Source: Trileptium ribeirensis
Lineage: Eukaryota > Nematoda > Enoplea > Enoplida > Thoracostomopsidae
Assembly (NCBI GenBank): GCA_030248225.1
Contig: JASANE010029929.1
Location: 1 to 64,000 of the forward strand
Length of the DNA stretch: 64,000 nt
Direction: 5' to 3'
The notes below the pieces were generated by a model. The model did no database searches. It was given only the letters and a program-made list of their open reading frames with translations, and was not told the DNA's origin. Of this stretch, positions 57,235 to 64,000 are shown piece by piece. Numbering within the stretch: the first letter of the stretch is position 1; the number at the start of each line of letters is the position of its first letter. The position numbers and the translations under genes were made by a program.

Positions 57235-58335
57235 TACCAGAGTTACAACAGGGTCACCAACATATGACCCGGCGACCCGGTGACTCATGTGACTATTGTC
57301 CATATTACATCCTTGGCATACATTGATAAATTGATGAAGTAGATAAAAATTCAGCAACTTTAAAATAAATTAAATATCACAATTCAGTTATTGAAAATAT
57401 ATTTTACATGCTGAAGTTACAAAATCAGTTAGTCTAAGAAATTTACTGATGCTTACATTGAAGCCAGTTTTTAAATTAACAATATAAATGTTGCAAAAAA
57501 TTTGTGACAGTAACGTACATTTCATTGAGTTTTCGACCGTAACACAACCTTTTTTGTTAATCGCGCTGATGTAAAAAGTTTCGCTTAGTTGCTAGCATTA
57601 GCGGATATAGGATTTTGTTTTCAGGGGGATAGGGGTTCTCCGTGTGGACACAGATCACATGAAAAATGTCTGAGAGATAAGGGTCCTAGCATGTTTTTTG
57701 GCAAATGAAAAGACAAAAGCCAGCTGCGATGCGTAGTTTGAATACTTTCGAATTTTTTGCGGATCAGTTTCGTCTAGTGCTCACGCTTGAAGCAGTCCTT
57801 CCTCCGATAACACAGTTAGGCTACACACATGCTGCCAAACAACGGCCCTATCGGCCTCATATATAAGCGATATAAGTTAGCATAAAAATTTCGATATAAG
57901 TTAGCATAAAATTTTAACAGCGAACTGTATTTTTTCAAATAAGAAAAACATAAATGAATAAATTTTCAAAATACAATAGCTGCCAAGATTTAACAATTTA
58001 TAGTAGTAAAAAATAAAATCGAATACATATGGGAGCATTACACGCGTATGTACGCTATTAATATTTTTTTAATTTAATCGAAACAATATAAACAACAGCT
58101 ACTTCGAAAAACATTAACAAACTGCGTAGCTACGAAAAAAGAAGACAAACTATGTCGTCTTTTTTAAATCCTGTAAGTCCCAGCTACTATGGTACTGGGG
58201 AATTTTCCATGATTGCAGCGTTTGGAAGCTTATAATAAGTATATGCAAAAAATAGGAAGGCCGGGTCACAACCGGGTCAGCGGTCTGACCCGGTGACCCA
58301 GTCGACATAATGACCCGGTTGCAATCTGGTGTCTA
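57235..58335. mobile_element. Possible TIR element with GACCCGGTGACCC termini
   Basis: The left end (TACCAGAGTTACAACAGGGTCA) resembles the reverse complement of the right end (CACCAGATTGCAACCGGGTCA). Both continue into clusters of GACCCGG and GGTGACCC. The interior of about 1 kb has no coding-like segment. Ends and duplication are not defined. Confidence 0.4.
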
Positions 58336-58707
58336 CGGTTGCCGGTTTAGGAAGCACACCTGGTAGCGCCGGGGAATGGGTGAGGGCGAGAATGGTAGGC
58401 GAAGAGCATTAGAGTCGAATTTGTAGAAACTTACGACATTCCTTGATTAAGTCGGTAAAACTTTGTTAAAATAGCGAAAGTTTTGTCAAAATCGCTACAA
58501 GTTTAAGCGCTGATGTAAGACATAAAGTTTTTTTATTTCGATTTGCATAATTTTTTAGTCTGAGGAAAAATTGAAAACAAATTGATAAATTTATTCATCT
58601 AGACTGATCATTTATAATCCAATAAGCCAAGGTATTGATGGCGGTGGTTTCACTATGACTTATTATAAAAATCATTTTGCAGGACCAAACACGAAAGCAA
58701 AAGTCAT

Positions 58708-58881
58708 TCACCAATTATTTCCGACTCCACCGCAACCGTTTTCATTTTGCTCTCGACACTGTAAATCTTCCCATGGCACAAATAATGGACGCTGTAGCCA
58801 ATCCCACGATTCTTGAGCAACAATACTACCACCGTTCATAAGGTTACGGACCAATTTCGTGCTTTTCACGTCAAGTACAAC
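58708..58881 (-). CDS. Candidate terminal exon of an unidentified gene
   Basis: On the minus strand, after an acceptor in TTTTGTTTTCCAATATTTTGAG, 57 codons run to TGA at 58,708-58,710. They encode VVLDVKSTKLVRNLMNGGSI, VAQESWDWLQRPLFVPWEDL and QCREQNENGCGGVGNNW. A polyadenylation signal AATAAA (minus strand, at about 58,590-58,595) lies roughly 110 bases after the stop. The acceptor, protein-like composition with three tryptophans before the C-terminal one, and signal spacing fit a last exon. No domain is recognised, and upstream exons would lie toward higher coordinates. It is unlikely to belong to the 53-kb gene model, as it ends in a stop. Confidence 0.45.
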   Translation of the reverse strand, partial: VVLDVKSTKLVRNLMNGGSIVAQESWDWLQRPLFVPWEDLQCREQNENGCGGVGNNW

Positions 58882-59620
58882 CTCAAAATATTGGAAAACA
58901 AAATATTATGAACGAAATTGGCAGATACCGACCGTTTCGTTAATAGCACGCCCAGGTCAAAATTGAGCTATTTTGAAGATACCGCGATGTTTTTGGTGCC
59001 ATTTGACTCAGATCGACGCGCTCGAATACTCATTTAGGCCAACTTTATGACAAAATTTTATTAGCAATTTATTTGGTTTCCCAATGTATAATTTTAAAAA
59101 TCTTAAGGATCCAAGCAAAAGCTCCGAAACTGCTCAATGGCAATGTGAAAATGATTTTCGCCCGAGCGTTCACGATTCAATACCTCGGTCCAACCTATAT
59201 TTGTTCATCGTTATTCGAAATTCTAATTAATTCATACAATAGAACATGGTAACTATAAATGTGAAACGTCCAGTTTATTATTATTACTCAAGGACCAGAA
59301 GGCTAAACTTTATTATTAATGTGAAATGTCTTTTGTTTAGCATTACAATTTAATGCTCCGAAGGTATCGATATATTGTCTCTCTCTCGTCTGTACTGTTT
59401 AGAATCCTTATACACATGCACGGAACGACCAAGAGTGACCGCTAATTTATTTACACCAAGGATCAAAAACAAAACATTTGATCTGAAAATGGTTTTTCAA
59501 CCGTGAACAAAATACAACTAATAAAATATTACAATATTTATATTTAATCTAAATTTTAATCAGATAATTCCTTCATTCCCGATTTAGGTTTTGTTTAGTG
59601 CATTATTCAACAAGCACACA
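58882..59620. other. Upstream of the 58.8-kb exon; no further exon recognised
   Basis: AT-rich single-copy sequence. I found no second open segment with splice signals in phase. Confidence 0.3.
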
Positions 59621-59621
59621 C

Positions 59622-59695
59622 GGGCGTCACGAATCGAACCCTGGTATATCATTGAACGTTCCGTCTTATATATACCACCGGACCATCTTGCAGCT
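59622..59695 (-). ncRNA. tRNA-derived sequence
   Basis: On the minus strand, A-box-like TGGTCCGGTGGTATA is followed at tRNA-like distance by B-box GGGTTCGATTC. Stem pairing is poor and the acceptor ends do not match, so it is a tRNA pseudogene or SINE head. Confidence 0.45.
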
Positions 59696-59859
59696 GTTGC
59701 TCTAGTCCTTAAGGAACCACCCAAAGAGAGCAAATAACTACGCACTTGCAATCATATATACACCGTGCGGCAATCTTAGCTAACACAACACTTGACACTC
59801 TACTGATACAAGCCTTCCTTAGACGTTTAAGAGGTTAATTTGTGGTGCTCCTGTCCAGT

Positions 59860-59935
59860 TAAGTCACTGACTAAGCTGTTTTCTAGCGATATAACGTCCG
59901 GTCCCAAAAGGTGACTCGGATTTAAATATTGCTTC
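59860..59935. mobile_element. MITE-1 fragment
   Basis: CTAAGCTGTTTTCTAGCGATATAACGTCCGGTCCC is a diverged right half of MITE-1; the left half is missing. Confidence 0.45.
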
Positions 59936-60129
59936 GTCTACAACAGTGATTACTGAAGTAGCCCACGAATAATGTTTAACAAGCAAATCATTTACACAAT
60001 TCTTTTGTTATGACTGCTGTCTCTGGGTCTCAAGTTCATTAGCTATATATATGGCTAATACTTGAGTACTTGGAAAAGAACTCTGGGAACCGCTGAACGG
60101 ATAAGGGTTAATCAAGTCATCGGATAAAA

Positions 60130-60290
60130 AGTTATTTTCATTAATGTGAAATCCCAAGGCTAAACCTTAGTCGTTTAATCCATTCTCGTCGAGCTGGATC
60201 GAATGGTGGTGAAATTCTATATTTCTTCCAAGTTGAGCAAATTCGGACTGGGAGAGCTAAACCGAAGACTCCAAATTGTCCTCTACATTT
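60130..60290. mobile_element. MITE-2 fragment
   Basis: CCTTAGTCG, TCGAGCTGGATCGAATGG and GAGCAAATTCGGACTGGG-AGCTAAACCG match one half of MITE-2 in order. The 61-codon minus-strand frame that covers it is a by-product. Confidence 0.5.
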
Positions 60291-60299
60291 CGTTATCCA

Positions 60300-61085
60300 T
60301 AAATGTACTTTATCATACATGCACATAGGGGGTACGTGACTAACTAATGATAGATTACCTCGATTATTGGACTACGGTTATGTATATATCTGTGTGTTTC
60401 AGTGCAAAAACGAATATATAATTATATTGGTGCACTTTAGAACGAGCCTGGTTCACTTTAAGACAACAGTGGTTCACATTGGGAAATCAACCCTAATCTG
60501 CACCATGACTAGATCTTTTGTCTTTAAAGTCCTGCCAGTGGTTCATCTTTAAACGAAAGGCCCCCAAACCCAAAGGTTATGATGAAAAACGTATGAAGAC
60601 GGTATTAAAATCTTGCTTTGTTCAGTGAAGTTGTTCTTATGATACAGTTGTTTGAATTTAAAGCGGAGTATTTAGCAATATTGTTCGGCAAAACGTGGTT
60701 CACATTAGGCACACTTACTATAATGTAAAAGTTTCAACTACTACTTAGGCAACTAAATTGTGGTTATTGGCACCGGGCTCTGGTCCCAGCGCTCAAGCCT
60801 ATTGCAGTAACCATGTGCAGTATAAATCTCATAGGTGAAATCTGACAAAACGAGTTAATCATCGCGACTAGCAGTGTTTTGTGTAATAATTGCAGTGCAC
60901 CGAAAATGACTCGCAGGAGATTTCGAAACTATTTAAATTAATAATTTCAGCGGACAGTGGTCGAGGGAGGGTTATTTTTTACCTAATGGTTCTAAGAGTT
61001 CTGCTGACACTGTAATGGTTTTGGTCCAGCGCTGTTTCTGACTGACTAAGCAAGAGCTATGAAAATATTTTTCATTTTAAACAAG
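60300..61085. other. Intergenic with dispersed GGTTCAC motif
   Basis: TGGTTCAC or TGGTTCAT occurs five times between 60,440 and 60,710, often before an ATT/TTT run. Otherwise featureless. Confidence 0.35.
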
Positions 61086-61089
61086 GGAT

Positions 61090-61640
61090 TAGCGCTAGAT
61101 TTGCTATGATAAGCATTTTCTTTTGTGGTAGATTGCTTACTGAGTGTTTTATGCATATTTTGTGCTAAATAAAATAATTATGTGGCAAGAATAAAGCTAA
61201 AATGGCTGGTATTTTTGTACACAGAAAATGCTTATAGGCTTAATATATTAAACATAGCCTTATGCTTAATAAAATGGGGCATAACTATGCTTATTGCAAA
61301 GTTTTAGCAAAATCTGGTGCTTAATATTAAGTTTTATTTAATTCTAACAAACATTTAAGCATAATATGCTAAATAATTGAAGTAGCAAAAACAGCTGAAA
61401 ATTATGCTTAATTAGCAATATTATGCTTAACTTTTATGTTTTGAAGCATAATGCTGTTTAAAATTAAACTTATAATTTATGTTAAACATTTTAGGACCTC
61501 ATTTAGCATAAATTAGCATATGCCTAAAAAGTAGTAGGACGTTCCTACTTAATATAAGCAAAGCGTAAGGACTGCAAAATATTTAGCATACTTGTGCTTA
61601 GAAAGCATTACTAAATATTCAGCATAAGGATTTTGAGTGT
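61090..61640. repeat. AT-rich region of TATGCTTA/TAAGCATA inverted motifs
   Basis: Dense repeats of GCTTAATA, TATGCTTA and TTAGCATA on both strands, capable of extensive hairpins. It may be a decayed MITE or simple sequence. The borders are inferred from where the motif density falls. Confidence 0.5.
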
Positions 61641-61644
61641 AGGA

Positions 61645-61961
61645 ACGAATCCTTTCTTGTGATGCCCCGGCTCTTGTATGGTCGGCGTGTTTGATGCAAT
61701 TTTTTTGTGTGTCTTTTTTAAAATATTTTGCTGTTCACATTGTATATATATGTGATACACGTTTGTTTGAAATAAATTTATTTTTCTTCATGTACTATTT
61801 CCCGGATTTGAAAACGCCTGTGTTTTTCAATATTAGCTTAGATTGTTTTGAGCGATTCTTGAAAGTGCTGGTGAACGCATTATAATAGGATAGATTTTCT
61901 TCGAACTAAACGTCAAAGACACCAGAATCAACAGCTGATGAAGTAAAGCAGCGGCGAGAGT
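61645..61961. other. Intergenic, no feature
   Basis: AT-rich, with one uninformative 64-codon frame (61,691-61,885). Confidence 0.3.
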
Positions 61962-62672
61962 AAAATATTGTTCATATATCGGCTATTATAAATGTGATCC
62001 GTAGGCTTTGGAGAAGCGAGTAGAGGGTAGGACCGGCGAAGGTATTCCAAATATTTATCATTCTTTTCAGTTATTTCCCTTCAAATATTGTTCATATATC
62101 GGCTATTATAAATGTGATCCGTAGGGTTTGGTGAAGCGAGTAGAGGGTAGGATCGGCGAAGGTATTCCAAATATTTATCATTCTTTTCAGTTTTCCCTTA
62201 AAATATTGTTCATATATCGGCTATTATAAATGTGATCCGTAGGCTTTGGTGAAGCGAGTAGAGGGTAGGACCGGCGAAGGTATTCCAAATATTCATCATT
62301 CTTTACAGTTTTCCCTTAAAATATTGTTCATATATCGGCTATTATAAATGTGATCCCTAGGCTTTGGAGAAGCGAGTAATGGGCAGGATCGGCGAAGGTA
62401 TTCCAAATATTCATCATTCTTTACAGTTTTCCCTTAAAATATTGTTCATATATCGGCTATTATATATGTGATCCGTAGGCTTTGGAGAAGCGGGTAGGAT
62501 CGGCGAAGGTATGCCAAATATTCGTCATTCTTTTCCGTTTTCCCTTAAAATATTGTTCATATATCGGCTGTTATAAATGTGATCCGTAGGCTTTTAAGAA
62601 GCGAGTAGTGGGTAGGATCGGCGAAGGTATTCCAAATATTCGTCACTCTTTTCAGTTTTCCCTTAAAATATT
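61962..62672. repeat. Tandem array of about 118 bp, six units
   Basis: The motif AAATATTGTTCATATATCGG recurs at 61,963, 62,083, 62,201, 62,319, 62,437 and 62,548, giving unit lengths of 120, 118, 118, 118, 111 and 118. Units carry a conserved GTGATCCGTAGG-CTTTGG-GAAGCG-GTAGG core. The fifth unit has lost seven bases in the GAGTAGTGG part. Confidence 0.95.
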
Positions 62673-63165
62673 TATAAAATTTTCTGTTCGGTCGAGATAT
62701 AAATATCACGGCTCAGGTCAAGTTGAGGGGCGTGAGAGGGTAATTCTGTTGAACCTATCGACAGCTAAACTTTTACATTAAAGTTGTCTAGCTGTTCGGC
62801 GTAATGACATCATAGCAGGTGTCCGTATTTTCAATGGCCGATGAACATTCATTTATGCTCCAGGAAGTTTTATGGGATTACTGTTGGATCTCTCTTTTTA
62901 GCACAAAACATGTCCCATTGGTAACTGGTGATGTACCATCTCCATAATTTTACTGTCTGTATCCCTCTGTGTTTTTGGTCACGTAAACTTATATACGCTC
63001 AGAAACAAAAACAGCAATTATATATGAAAGAATATAAAATTTGCTTCATGATCTACAAGGCTTCAAACGATATATTGTAAGCTGTCCAAGTTTCGTTAGT
63101 GTAGCGGTGCGGTAACCATGAATTTTTAGTTTCACTGCTTTTGCCTTAAAAAATTTTCCCGCTGT
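62673..63165. other. Intergenic, no feature
   Basis: No gene or repeat recognised. Confidence 0.3.
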
Positions 63166-63169
63166 AAAA

Positions 63170-63300
63170 ATAATTCGGCTGACAGGAAATGTAGGGTCTG
63201 CGGAGCCTCACTGGGCCGTACCTTTCCTTTAGGTATCCAACAATTTTTCTCGAAGAATAACTATGTATTATTCGGCTGCATTGAGCTGAGTCGAATGTAG
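63170..63300. mobile_element. MITE-2 fragment
   Basis: CCTTTCCTTTAGGTATCCAAC, TTTTTCTCGAAGAATAA and GAGCTGAGTCGAATG appear in the order found in one half of MITE-2. Confidence 0.5.
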
Positions 63301-63312
63301 TGTACATATGTC

Positions 63313-63712
63313 CAGGCGCGGTTTTAGAAATTTCTGACAGAGGGAGGGGCAGGCCTTTAAGTTTTCGAAAACCATTTTTGAGTTATGAGTGACGCAGGAA
63401 TTCTACTATATCTTATTTTCAAAGCTGCAGGAATACAAGGATACAGCTCCGAGAAAGACAAAATATACAGTGTCCAGCGCAACCCACGTGGTGTCGCTAA
63501 GCTTAGGCAGAACAGTTTTAGTTGCATTAGGTTTCAAGGCTCCCACCGATCTTTTGAGGAAAGCAAATCGCTATGGCGATGCGCGAAAGAATACAACGAC
63601 ATTACTCCGAATTTCAGGAACCTCTGACGCTTTGGTAATGTGATGTCTATGGGCAAGCCGGACAAACATTTGCCGCCGCCCCTCCCGCCACCCCGCTCTA
63701 AAACCGCCCGTG
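63313..63712. mobile_element. Small hAT-like element enclosing a coding-like segment
   Basis: The left end is CAGGCGCGGTTTTAGA and the reverse complement of the right end is CACGGGCGGTTTTAGA. GAGGGAGGGGCAGG and GCGGGAGGGGCGGC follow inward. The flanking 8-mers CATATGTC and TGTATGTC agree at six of eight positions. The 400-bp body is mostly the exon-like segment 63,399-63,633. Confidence 0.6.
63399..63633 (+). CDS. Exon-like segment, possibly captured by a transposon
   Basis: From an acceptor-like GTGACGCAG the frame (GAA TTC...) stays open for 78 codons to a donor-like TTG|GTAATG. It encodes EFYYILFSKLQEYKDTAPRK, TKYTVSSATHVVSLSLGRTV and LVALGFKAPTDLLRKANRYG. A second frame over the same bases is also open but has a less protein-like composition. 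The hydrophobic, helix-like L-x-x-L-G-F pattern faintly recalls PUB-type ubiquitin-regulatory domains; that is a guess. Its position inside the inverted ends suggests capture of a host exon. Confidence 0.3.
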
Positions 63713-63724
63713 TGTATGTCATAC

Positions 63725-63865
63725 CCTTCTCATATACTAAGCCTAAGCTTAGGTTCTTATATAACACAACATTAACTTTGGAGGCTTTTGCCTCCCGAAC
63801 CACCTGCTCTGAGCTGCTTTTTTCTATCGAAATAATGTATTGCCCCTGGGTTACCTGGTCCCAAA
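63725..63865. mobile_element. MITE-1 diverged copy
   Basis: ACTAAGCCTAAGCTTAGG, then GAGCTGCTTTTTTCTATCGAAATAATG and a terminal CCCCTGGGTTACCTGGTCC match the right half of MITE-1 in order. The frames on both strands across it are by-products. Confidence 0.5.
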
Positions 63866-64000
63866 ATGCTATTATGGGCATTCGTATTCATCATATAGAA
63901 CCGGGTGTTATTTTTTTTCACATCTGTAACCGGCTCATAGCGGCAGACTCAGAATCCTGGTCAGCAGTATATGTTCCTTTCCCATCCGTACAATAATATG

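Noticed and set aside
63399..63633. Firm assignment to the PUB domain family
   Set aside because: Only a loose L-x-x-L-G-F pattern fits; the conserved asparagine and surrounding motif could not be placed.

Overview
The window is eukaryotic nuclear DNA, most likely from an invertebrate animal. It is AT-rich, has no operon-like packing of reading frames and no full-length gene of any standard family, and consists mainly of transposon remnants and tandem repeats with a few small intron-split coding fragments. I could not name the species. Most open frames longer than 60 codons fall inside repeats or are duplicated by the palindrome, so I treat few of them as genes.

Layout. (1) About 1-22,911 is a giant inverted repeat. 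The two arms are each about 11.2 kb and face each other across a spacer of about 0.5 kb near 11.2-11.7 kb. They agree closely (about 97-100 % in stretches compared by eye) and differ by substitutions and small indels. Base 1 already lies inside the left arm, so the structure extends beyond the window. Both arms carry the same older insertions: two MITE families, a tRNA-like sequence and a broken protein-coding remnant. (2) From 22.18 to 27.0 kb is a composite repeat, here called R1, with a 168-bp tandem array and a 108-bp minisatellite that has higher-order structure. Diverged R1 copies lie at 45.1-47.0 and 47.7-51.85 kb. (3) From 27 to 38 kb there is a six-copy 155-bp array, several DNA-transposon derivatives (hAT-like, piggyBac-like, MITEs), a decayed unknown coding block and one convincing exon on the plus strand (30,984-31,110). 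(4) From 38 to 52.8 kb lie three copies of a Harbinger-like MITE, the two R1 copies, an inverted repeat pair and one candidate exon near 44.7 kb. (5) From 53.0 to 53.9 kb on the minus strand is a small gene model of three phase-compatible exons. Its central exon is homologous to the 31-kb plus-strand exon; both carry a perfect calcium-loop motif D-x-[DN]-x-D-G-x-x-D and the same splice boundary. (6) From 54 to 64 kb are a 30-bp polypyrimidine array, AT-rich repeats, a candidate terminal exon on the minus strand (58,708-58,881), a 118-bp array and a small hAT-like element enclosing a coding-like segment.

The pieces most worth following are the giant palindrome, the pair of homologous small calcium-loop genes on opposite strands, the higher-order 108-bp minisatellite, and the transposon families whose target-site duplications can be read directly, in one case against an unfilled paralogous site. 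All homology statements come from reading the sequence against itself; no database was searched.
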